A DNA stretch of 64,000 nt. Origin: Pseudomonas parafulva NBRC 16636 = DSM 17004 (GTDB lineage Bacteria; Pseudomonadota; Gammaproteobacteria; Pseudomonadales; Pseudomonadaceae). The translations under genes were made by a program, and so were the position numbers. This document shows positions 23,684 to 31,416 of the stretch, one piece after another. The stretch's first letter is position 1. Each line of letters opens with the position of its first letter. The stretch covers positions 1 to 64,000 of the forward strand of contig NZ_BBIU01000041.1 of NCBI RefSeq assembly GCF_000730645.1, written 5' to 3'. Below the pieces are notes generated by a model that saw only the letters and a program-made list of their open reading frames with translations, was not told the DNA's origin and did no database searches.

Positions 23684-24682
23684 TCAGCCACGTGTCGCCT
23701 GATAAATCCGAAACCCATCCGCTTCGTCGCGTACCCGGCAGTTGCTCAGCGCCCCTTCGATAAGGGGTTGGTAGCGCAGAAAACTGTTGGCAACCAGGCG
23801 AAGTTCGCCACCTTTTCGCAGGTGTTGGGCGGATTTTTTCAGCATGGTTTCCGAGGCGTGGTAGTCGGTGTGTACGCCGGTATGGAACGGTGGATTGCTC
23901 AGCACCAGGCTCAGGTCAAAAGGCGCTGCGTCGATCCCGTCACCGTGAATGACCTCGCCCTCAAGGCCATTGTCAGCCAGGGTCAGGCGGCTGGCAGCAA
24001 CGGCAAAGGCGTCCACGTCCAGCAGTGTAAGACGGCTTTGTGGATAGCGCCGTTTCACGGCAGCACCCAGCACGCCTGCACCACAACCGAAGTCCAGTAC
24101 ATGGCCGTCCGGCAGCCCATCGAGGTGCTTGAGCAACAGGGCGGTGCCGCGGTCCAGGCGGCCATGGCTGAACACGCCCGGCAGGCTGGTGACGCGCAAG
24201 GGGCCGTCTGGCAGGTCCAGCTCGAAACGTTGCGCCAGGCTTTCAAGCGGCTGCGCCTGGGGCGCCTGTTCGACGGTGACCTGCCAGAGCTGGCAGTGGC
24301 GGGCGCTGTCGAGCTTGCGAGGTTTGCCAAAGGCCTGCAATTGCCTGGATACGGCCTCGATACCCCCGCGTTTTTCCCCCACCACGTACAGTTCGCCGCC
24401 CGCCAGGGGGGCAGCCAGCGCATTGAGCAGGTAGGCAGCCAGTTCGCGTGACTTGGGCAGGAACAGCACGGCCGCAGTGAACGCCACGGCCGGTGGTTCC
24501 ACCCCGCAGTGGCTGCGCATTGCGTAACGGTTGGCCAAGGCTGCATGGTCGCCGGCGTGCCAGGTCCAGGCATGGGCTTCAGGCAACTGGCCGAGCAGGT
24601 CGTCAGCCGGTGCTCCGGCTATCAGCAGCGGGCCTTGGAACAGCTCTGCCTGGCGGAGCAACACTTGACTACGCGGGTCCAT
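23684..24682 (-). CDS. rsmC: 16S rRNA (guanine-N2-)-methyltransferase, RsmC type
   Basis: The 332-residue protein has the duplicated methyltransferase layout of RsmC/RlmG. The N-terminal degenerate domain (about 1-165) lacks a SAM motif. The C-terminal catalytic domain has the SAM motif VLDFGCGAGVLGAAV and the N2-guanine motif LSNPPFHTGVH. It should methylate G1207 of 16S rRNA in the small subunit. RlmG is the alternative, but size and the NPPFHxG context favour RsmC. It lies upstream of the Mn riboswitch on the same strand; the riboswitch leader starts about 45 bases after its stop codon. Confidence 0.87.
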   Translation of the reverse strand: MDPRSQVLLRQAELFQGPLLIAGAPADDLLGQLPEAHAWTWHAGDHAALANRYAMRSHCGVEPPAVAFTAAVLFLPKSRELAAYLLNALAAPLAGGELYVVGEKRGGIEAVSRQLQAFGKPRKLDSARHCQLWQVTVEQAPQAQPLESLAQRFELDLPDGPLRVTSLPGVFSHGRLDRGTALLLKHLDGLPDGHVLDFGCGAGVLGAAVKRRYPQSRLTLLDVDAFAVAASRLTLADNGLEGEVIHGDGIDAAPFDLSLVLSNPPFHTGVHTDYHASETMLKKSAQHLRKGGELRLVANSFLRYQPLIEGALSNCRVRDEADGFRIYQATRG

Positions 24683-24734
24683 GGACGAGGCCTCCGGAAA
24701 AAGTGGCGCAGTGTACCAGAGGCGCCACGTTGGC

Positions 24735-25700
24735 TCAGCTGACCACTCGCTGCGCCTGCCCGGCGAAGAAGGCCTGAGCGTTTTCGGCCAGCTGCCCGAC
24801 GATGCGCTGGCGGGCCTCCACCGCGCCCCAGGCGCTGTGGGGCGTGACGATCAAGCGTGGGATGCCGGGCTCGAGCAGTGGATTGCCGTGAACCGGCGGC
24901 TCGACGCTGAGCACGTCGGTAGCCGCACCGCCCAGGTGGCCACTGCTCAGGGCATCGGCCAGCGCCTGCTCGTCGATCAAACCGCCCCGGGCAGTGTTCA
25001 CCACCAGGGCGCCGGGCTTGAGCAGCGCCAGCTCGCGGGCACCGATCATGTGCCGGGTCTGTTCGTTGAGCGGGCAGTGCAAGGTCAGGGCATCGACCTG
25101 AGGCAGCAGCTCATCGAGCGGCAGGCGGTCGTTGCGGCTGGGTCGCCCGGGTATCTGCCCGCTCAGCACGCGCATGCCAAACGCCTCGGCCAGCCGCGCC
25201 ACCGCGCCACCCAGTTCCCCATGGCCCAGCAGGCCGAGGGTTTTACCCTCCAGTTCGACGATGGGGAAGTCCAGCAGGCAAAACTGGCTGGCCTGTGCCC
25301 AGCGGCCTTCACGCACGGCCTGCTGGTAGTCGCACAGGCGGGTGGCCAGTGCCAGCAACAGGGCCAGGGTATGCTGGGCCACTGAAGGGGTGCCGTAGCC
25401 CTGGCAGTTGCAAACGGTGATGCCTTGCGCATGCGCAGCGGCCAGGTCGACGTTGTTGGTGCCAGTGGCAGCCACCAGAATCAGCTTTAGCTGCGGGTTG
25501 GCAGCCAGGGTTGCGGCATCCAGTACCACCTTGTTGCTGATGACCGCGGTTGCCCCTTGCAGGCGCTCTGCCACCTGCTCCGGGCGGGTGGCCGCGAACA
25601 GTTCGAAGGTGTCGAACTGCTGCTTCAGGGGCGAGAGGTCAAGGTCGCCAAGGTCCAGGGAGTGGTGGTCGAGAAACACGGCGTGACGCGGGCTGGGCAT
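24735..25700 (-). CDS. D-2-hydroxyacid dehydrogenase (glycerate/hydroxypyruvate reductase type)
   Basis: The 321-residue protein has the D-isomer-specific dehydrogenase layout. The catalytic domain is split around the NAD domain, with the nucleotide motif LGLLGHGELGGAVARLA near residue 150. The catalytic Arg lies in VVNTARGGLIDEQAL, the Glu in DVLSVEPP, and the His in VTPHSAWG. It likely reduces hydroxypyruvate or glyoxylate with NAD(P)H, as in HprA-type enzymes, but the substrate is not fixed by sequence. The ATG at 25700 follows GGAG; a longer frame to 25754 lacks such support. It is divergent from the acyl-CoA ligase gene. Confidence 0.88.
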   Translation of the reverse strand: MPSPRHAVFLDHHSLDLGDLDLSPLKQQFDTFELFAATRPEQVAERLQGATAVISNKVVLDAATLAANPQLKLILVAATGTNNVDLAAAHAQGITVCNCQGYGTPSVAQHTLALLLALATRLCDYQQAVREGRWAQASQFCLLDFPIVELEGKTLGLLGHGELGGAVARLAEAFGMRVLSGQIPGRPSRNDRLPLDELLPQVDALTLHCPLNEQTRHMIGARELALLKPGALVVNTARGGLIDEQALADALSSGHLGGAATDVLSVEPPVHGNPLLEPGIPRLIVTPHSAWGAVEARQRIVGQLAENAQAFFAGQAQRVVS

Positions 25701-25884
25701 GGAGTTCTCCGGTGGCTGATCGCAGGCTTCAACCCAGTGTCCAGCCCCTTGCAACCGCCCGTCAACGCCTACCCCTCACACCTGCGCCTGGCAAATCATT
25801 CCTTCGGCTGATTTGGCTGTCATATCGGCGAACTACAGTAACGGCCACACGTTTCCAGCCTGCTGCTCAATGAAAGGGATATTT

Positions 25885-27567
25885 ATGTTGCAGACCCGCA
25901 TCATCAAGCCCGCCGAGGGCGCCTATGCGTACCCGCTGCTGATCAAGCGCCTGCTGATGTCTGCAAGCCGCTACGAGAAAACCCGCGAAATCGTCTACCG
26001 GGACACGCTGCGCCTGACCTACCCGCAGCTTAACGAACGTATTGCACGGCTGGCCAACGTGCTGACTGCCGCCGGCGTGAAGGCCGGTGATACCGTGGCG
26101 GTGATGGACTGGGACAGCCACCGTTACCTGGAGTGCATGTTCGCCATTCCCATGATCGGGGCGGTGGTGCACACCATCAACGTGCGCCTGTCGCCTGAGC
26201 AGATCCTCTACACCATGAACCACGCCGAAGACCGCCTGGTGTTGGTCAACAGTGATTTTGCAGGCCTGTACCAGTCCATTGCCGGGCAATTGACCACGGT
26301 CGAGCGCACGGTACTGCTGACCGACGATGCGGCCAGCCAGGCCACGTTGCCAGGCATGGAGGGCGAATACGAACAACTGCTGGCCGCTGCCAGCCCGCAC
26401 TACGACTTCCCCGATTTCGACGAAAACTCGGTGGCCACTACGTTCTACACCACCGGTACCACGGGCAACCCCAAGGGGGTGTATTTCACCCACCGGCAAC
26501 TGGTGCTGCACACGCTGGCCGAAACGTCGGTGACCGGCAGTATCGACAGCGTGCGCCTGATCGGCAGCGATGACGTGTACATGCCGATAACCCCCATGTT
26601 CCATGTGCATGCCTGGGGTATCCCTTATGCCGCCACCATGCTGGGCATGAAGCAGGTGTACCCCGGCCGCTACGAGCCAGAAATGCTGGTCAGGCTGTGG
26701 CGTGAAGAACGGGTCACGTTCTCTCACTGCGTGCCTACCATCTTGCAGATGCTGCTGAACTGCCCAAGCGCCCAGGGGCAGCACTTCGGTGGCTGGAAGA
26801 TCATCATCGGCGGCAGTGCCTTGAACCGTTCGTTGTACCAGGCTGCCCTGGCCCGCGGCATCCAGCTCACGGCGGCGTATGGCATGTCCGAAACCTGCCC
26901 GCTGATTTCTGCGGCCCACCTCAATGATGAACTGCGTGCCGGCAGCGAAGATGAACGGGTCAGCTATCGCATCAAGGCCGGCGTGCCGGTGCCCCTGGTG
27001 GAAGCTGCCATTGTCGACGGCGAAGCTAACTTCCTGCCTGCCGATGGCGAAACCCAGGGGGAGCTGGTGCTGCGCGCACCCTGGCTGACCCAGGGCTACC
27101 TGAACGAACCCGAGAAGAGCGAGGCCCTGTGGCAAGGCGGCTGGCTGCACACAGGTGACGTCGCCACCCTCGACAGCATGGGTTTCATCGATATCCGCGA
27201 CCGCATCAAGGATGTGATCAAGACCGGCGGCGAGTGGGTATCTTCGCTGGACCTCGAAGACCTGATCAGCCGGCACGCGGCGGTTCGCGAGGTCGCTGTG
27301 GTCGGCGTGGCCGACCCACAATGGGGGGAACGGCCATTCGCCCTGCTGGTACTCAGGGAGGGCCAGGCGGTCGATGCCAAGGCACTCAAAGACCATTTGA
27401 AGCCGTTCGTGGAGCAAGGGCAGATCAACAAGTGGGCCATTCCAAGCCAGATCGCCGTTGTTACTGAAATTCCCAAGACCAGTGTCGGCAAACTCGACAA
27501 GAAACGTATCCGCCAGGACATCGTCCAGTGGCAAGCCAGCAACAGTGCGTTTCTTTCCACCTTGTAA
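25885..27567 (+). CDS. alkK: Medium/long-chain acyl-CoA ligase (AMP-forming)
   Basis: This 560-residue enzyme activates fatty acids to acyl-CoA via an acyl-adenylate. The ANL-family motifs are in order: P-loop FYTTGTTGNPKGVYFTHR near 190, AYGMSETCPLI near 330, WLHTGDVATLDSMGFIDIRDR near 420, and the catalytic lysine in TSVGKLDKKRIRQD near 537. It resembles the P. putida AlkK-type medium-chain enzyme; chain preference is inferred from that likeness. The start at 25885 follows AAAGGGAT. Downstream genes encode DUF1302, DUF1329 and a MalT-like regulator, suggesting use of a hydrophobic carbon source. Confidence 0.9.
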   Translation: MLQTRIIKPAEGAYAYPLLIKRLLMSASRYEKTREIVYRDTLRLTYPQLNERIARLANVLTAAGVKAGDTVAVMDWDSHRYLECMFAIPMIGAVVHTINVRLSPEQILYTMNHAEDRLVLVNSDFAGLYQSIAGQLTTVERTVLLTDDAASQATLPGMEGEYEQLLAAASPHYDFPDFDENSVATTFYTTGTTGNPKGVYFTHRQLVLHTLAETSVTGSIDSVRLIGSDDVYMPITPMFHVHAWGIPYAATMLGMKQVYPGRYEPEMLVRLWREERVTFSHCVPTILQMLLNCPSAQGQHFGGWKIIIGGSALNRSLYQAALARGIQLTAAYGMSETCPLISAAHLNDELRAGSEDERVSYRIKAGVPVPLVEAAIVDGEANFLPADGETQGELVLRAPWLTQGYLNEPEKSEALWQGGWLHTGDVATLDSMGFIDIRDRIKDVIKTGGEWVSSLDLEDLISRHAAVREVAVVGVADPQWGERPFALLVLREGQAVDAKALKDHLKPFVEQGQINKWAIPSQIAVVTEIPKTSVGKLDKKRIRQDIVQWQASNSAFLSTL

Positions 27568-27888
27568 CGGGGCGGTAACCGGGGTGCCTGCGGCAATCTG
27601 CCCGGGGGTAACCCGCGTGGCAGAGCGGCCCGGCGTCTTGCCAAACGGCGCAAATGCGCCATCCTTGAGCACTGCCAGCCTGCACGCGGAGCAAACACCA
27701 GCGGGTTGGCGGCATGGAGCGCAAATCACACTTTAGAGGGATCAAGCGCCTGTGCCTTGCTGGCTATAGTCGGGGTCAGGGGCTTTTCGGGAGGGGAGGG
27801 TACGCAGGCGCACGCTTGCATGCCGGTCGTTCAGGCCATTCCTGAAGGGACTCACTGCCATAACAAAAAAGTACATGGAGTAGCGTCG
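27568..27888 (+). promoter_or_regulatory. Intergenic region with the likely promoter of the DUF1302-DUF1329 operon
   Basis: This 321-base stretch has no gene. TATAGT at 27765-27770 is a plausible -10 element without a good -35, which would suit activator-dependent transcription by a MalT-type regulator. A GGAG lies 8-11 bases before the DUF1302 ATG at 27889. No intrinsic terminator for the acyl-CoA ligase gene is obvious, so readthrough is possible. Confidence 0.35.
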
Positions 27889-29775
27889 ATGAAATCTGCA
27901 AACCCGTTCTGGCGCAGGGCCAGGTTGCCCATGGCCGTCAGCCTTGCTTCCACGCTCGCCGGCCCAGCATTCGCAGTCAGCTTCAACATTGGTGAAATCG
28001 AAGGCCAGTTCGACTCGTCGCTCTCCATAGGCGCCAGCTGGTCGACCGCCAACCCCAACCGCAACCTCATCGGGGTCAACAACGGCGGCAAGGGCCTGTC
28101 GCAAACCTCTGACGATGGCCACCTGAACTTCAAGAAGGGCGAAACCTTCTCCAAGATCTTCAAGGGTATTCACGACCTGGAGCTTAAGTACGGCGACACC
28201 GGCATCTTTGTGCGCGGCAAGTACTGGTACGACTTTGAACTCAAGGACGAGCACCGTCAGTTCAAGGACATCAGTGATTCCAACCGCAAGGAGGGCGCCA
28301 AGTCGTCCGGTGCCGAACTGCTCGACGCCTTCGTCTACCACAACTACTCCATCGGCGACCAACCGGGCTCGGTGCGCCTGGGCAAGCAAGTGGTGAGCTG
28401 GGGCGAAAGCACCTTCATCGGCAGCGGCATCAACGCCATCAACCCCATCGACGTGTCGGCGTTTCGCCGGCCCGGGGCCGAGATCAAGGAAGGCCTGATC
28501 CCGGTCAACATGTTCTATATCTCCCAGAGCCTCACCGACAACCTGTCAGCCGAGGCGTTCTACCAGCTTGAGTGGGACCAGACGGTTGTCGACAACTGCG
28601 GCACCTTCTTCTCCCAGCCAGACATCATTGCCGACGGCTGCAACAACAACCTGCGCGTGCTCAACAGCAGCCGCACCGTGCCGGCAGCAGCCCGCCAGTT
28701 CCTGGCCACGCGGGGTGTGAACATCAACGAGGAAGGGGTGATGGTGCGCCGGGGCGGCGACCGCGATGCCCGTGACAGCGGGCAGTTCGGCGTGGCCATG
28801 CGCTACATGTTCGAGCCGCTGGACACCGAGTTCGGTGCCTACTTCATGAACTACCACAGTCGCGCGCCGATCTTCAGCGCCACCGGCGCATCCCCCTCGG
28901 TGTTCGCCGCCATCCCGACCCTGCCAGCGCAACTGCGCGCCCTGGCGCCGCTGATCGTTGCCGGCAACTCGCAGTACTTCGTGGAATACCCCGAAGACAT
29001 CCGCCTGTATGGCCTTAGCTTCTCCACCACACTGCCCACCGGTACAGCGTGGAGTGGTGAACTCAGTTACCGCCCCAACGCACCGGTGCAGTTGAACACC
29101 ACCGATATTCTGTTTGCTGGCGTACGCCCGCTGGGCGGCGCACTCAGCAATGCTTCGCTGCTGACCGGCACCCCGGGCCAGGACCTGCATGGCTATCGCC
29201 GCAAGGAGGTCACCCAGTTCCAGACTACCCTCACACACTTCTTCGACCAGGTGATGGGCGCCAGCCGCATGACCGTGGTGGGTGAGGTGGGCGTGACCCA
29301 CGTCGGTGGCCTGGAGAGCGCCTACGACACCCGCTATGGCCGCGACCCGGTTTACGGCCCAGGCCCACTGCCTTCTACCGGTGGCGCCAATACCTGCCAG
29401 GCACTCAACGCCAGCACCATCGCCGGTGCCGGGCCGGGCAGCTCCACGGCCAACCTGAACCGCAAGTGTGAAAACGACGGCTACACCACCAGCACTTCCT
29501 GGGGTTACCGCGCCCGCGTGATCTGGGATTACCCGGACGTGTTCGCCGGGGTCAACCTCAAGCCCAGCGTGGCCTGGTCCCATGATGTGTCCGGTTACTC
29601 GCCAGGCCCGGGCGGCAACTTCGAGGAAGGCCGCAAGGCAGTCAGCCTGGGGCTGGACGCCGAGTACCAGAACACCTACACCGCCAGCCTCTCGTACACC
29701 AACTTCTTCGACGGCAAGTACACCACCGTGGATGATCGCGACTTCGTCGCCCTCAGCTTCGGTGTGAACTTCTAA
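27889..29775 (+). CDS. DUF1302 outer-membrane-like protein
   Basis: The 628-residue protein has a signal peptide ending in the region ASTLAGPAFA (cleavage near residue 30) and then the DUF1302 start VSFNIGEIEGQFDSSLSIGASW. Repeated aromatic-ended strands and the C-terminal LSFGVNF, ending in phenylalanine, suggest an outer-membrane beta-barrel. DUF1302 and DUF1329 genes occur as pairs in proteobacteria that use hydrophobic substrates. It lies 25 bases upstream of the DUF1329 gene. RB-TnSeq-type studies in P. putida have, as I recall, linked such genes to growth on fatty compounds; exact role unknown. Confidence 0.85.
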   Translation: MKSANPFWRRARLPMAVSLASTLAGPAFAVSFNIGEIEGQFDSSLSIGASWSTANPNRNLIGVNNGGKGLSQTSDDGHLNFKKGETFSKIFKGIHDLELKYGDTGIFVRGKYWYDFELKDEHRQFKDISDSNRKEGAKSSGAELLDAFVYHNYSIGDQPGSVRLGKQVVSWGESTFIGSGINAINPIDVSAFRRPGAEIKEGLIPVNMFYISQSLTDNLSAEAFYQLEWDQTVVDNCGTFFSQPDIIADGCNNNLRVLNSSRTVPAAARQFLATRGVNINEEGVMVRRGGDRDARDSGQFGVAMRYMFEPLDTEFGAYFMNYHSRAPIFSATGASPSVFAAIPTLPAQLRALAPLIVAGNSQYFVEYPEDIRLYGLSFSTTLPTGTAWSGELSYRPNAPVQLNTTDILFAGVRPLGGALSNASLLTGTPGQDLHGYRRKEVTQFQTTLTHFFDQVMGASRMTVVGEVGVTHVGGLESAYDTRYGRDPVYGPGPLPSTGGANTCQALNASTIAGAGPGSSTANLNRKCENDGYTTSTSWGYRARVIWDYPDVFAGVNLKPSVAWSHDVSGYSPGPGGNFEEGRKAVSLGLDAEYQNTYTASLSYTNFFDGKYTTVDDRDFVALSFGVNF

Positions 29776-29800
29776 GCAAACAGATCCAGGACGACACGAC

Positions 29801-31165
29801 ATGAACAAGACCAGAAGTCTGCTGCAAGCCGGTGTGCTGGGCCTGTCCCTGCTGGCGACCAGCGTAATGGCAGCGGTGTCTGCGGACGAGGCGGCGAAGC
29901 TGGGCAGCACCCTGACGCCAATGGGCGCGGAAAAAGCCGGCAATGCCGATGGTTCCATCGGCCCCTGGCAGCCGCTGGCCAAAACCGCCGGCAGCGTCGA
30001 CGGCAAAGGTTTCCTTGCCGACCCTTACGGCAGCGAAAAACCCCTGTTCACCATCACTGCGCAGAATGCTGACCAGTACAAGGACAAGCTCTCACCTGGC
30101 CAGTTGGCCATGTTCAAGCGTTACCCGGACACCTACAGAATCCCGGTTTTCAAAACCCATCGGGGGGCGACCGTCCCCGCTGATGTGTTCGCAGCCATCA
30201 AGGAAAACGCCACCAAAGCCACTTTGGCTGAGGGCGGCAACGGGCTGAACAACTTCCGCACGGCAGTGCCGTTCCCGATCCCGAAAACCGGGTTGGAGGT
30301 GATCTGGAACCACATCACCCGCTACCGTGGCGGCAGCGTCAGCCGGCAGGTGATCCAGGCTACGCCGCAGCAGAACGGCTCCTTCAGCCCCGTGTATTTC
30401 TCTGACCAGTTCGTGTTCCGCGACCGGATGAAGGATTACGACCCGAACAACCCGGGCAACATCCTGTTCTACTTCAAACAGGAAGTAACGGCCCCGGCGC
30501 GCCTGGCAGGCACCGTGCTGCTGGTTCACGAAACCCTCGACCAGGTGAAGGAGCCGCGCAAGGCCTGGATCTATAACGCCGGGCAACGCCGCGTACGTCA
30601 GGCACCGCAGGTGTCGTACGACGGGCCGGGCACAGCAGCCGATGGCCTGCGCACCTCGGATAACCTCGACATGTACAACGGTGCCCCGGACCGCTACGAC
30701 TGGAAGCTCGAGGGCAAGAAGGAGCTCTACATTGCCTCCAACGCCTTCAAGCTCGATGACCCCAAGCTGAAGTACACCGATATCGTCAAGGCCGGGCACA
30801 TCAACCAGGACCTCGCCCGTTACGAGTTGCGACGGGTGTGGCATGTGGTTGCCACCCTCAAGCCTGGCCAGCGGCACATCTATGCCAAGCGTGACTTCTA
30901 CATCGACGAAGACACCTGGCAGGCCGCCGTGATCGACCAGTACGACGGCCGTGGCCAGCTGTGGCGCGTGTCCGAGGCCCACGCCCAGCCGTACTACAAC
31001 GTGGAGGTGCCGTGGATCACCCTGGAGGCCATCTACGACCTGCAATCGGGCAGGTACCTGGCCTTGGGCATGAAGAACGAAGAGAAGCGTGCATACGACT
31101 TCGGCTTCACCGCCAGCAAAGCGGACTTCCAGCCTGCAGCACTGCGCCAGTCCGGCATCCGTTAA
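29801..31165 (+). CDS. DUF1329 exported lipoprotein-fold protein
   Basis: The 454-residue protein has a signal peptide (MNKTRSLLQAGVLGLSLLAT, cleavage near AVMAAV) and a DUF1329 domain over nearly all of the mature part. Family segments such as FPIPKTGLEVIWNHITRYRGG and the C-terminal DLQSGRYLALGMKNEEK are visible. DUF1329 shares a fold with LolA/LolB, so it may carry a hydrophobic ligand across the periplasm to or from the DUF1302 barrel. It follows DUF1302 by 25 bases and was found in the same operon layout in other pseudomonads. Confidence 0.85.
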   Translation: MNKTRSLLQAGVLGLSLLATSVMAAVSADEAAKLGSTLTPMGAEKAGNADGSIGPWQPLAKTAGSVDGKGFLADPYGSEKPLFTITAQNADQYKDKLSPGQLAMFKRYPDTYRIPVFKTHRGATVPADVFAAIKENATKATLAEGGNGLNNFRTAVPFPIPKTGLEVIWNHITRYRGGSVSRQVIQATPQQNGSFSPVYFSDQFVFRDRMKDYDPNNPGNILFYFKQEVTAPARLAGTVLLVHETLDQVKEPRKAWIYNAGQRRVRQAPQVSYDGPGTAADGLRTSDNLDMYNGAPDRYDWKLEGKKELYIASNAFKLDDPKLKYTDIVKAGHINQDLARYELRRVWHVVATLKPGQRHIYAKRDFYIDEDTWQAAVIDQYDGRGQLWRVSEAHAQPYYNVEVPWITLEAIYDLQSGRYLALGMKNEEKRAYDFGFTASKADFQPAALRQSGIR

Positions 31166-31191
31166 TCCGTAGCCAAGCGGGGCGATGTAGG

Positions 31192-31227
31192 CGCGAGCAC
31201 AGCTCGCGATGGGGCGCAAAGCGCCCC
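31192..31227. repeat. Double stem-loop with a P. putida-type intergenic repeat
   Basis: CGCGAGC-ACA-GCTCGCG (31192-31208) is followed by GGGGCGC-AAA-GCGCCCC (31211-31227). The joined unit GCGATGGGGCGC-NNN-GCGCCCC recurs inverted at 43826-43848 and in a variant at 37621-37642. All copies lie just after gene ends. The hairpins follow the DUF1329 stop by 27 bases and may terminate or protect its mRNA. Confidence 0.7.
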
Positions 31228-31416
31228 CAGCCCCCCAATAAACCCGCTGAATACCCCACCAAACCCCCGCCTTAGCCTCTGTCCATCGTCGTTGTTGCTT
31301 TTTGTCGTAGTCTTTTCCCCAGCATTCGCCCCCCTTTGCCTTCAAATACGCGACGTTAACCGCTAGTCTCGCAAACACCGCTATCGCCGTATTCTTCCAA
31401 CCAGAACGAGCCGGCC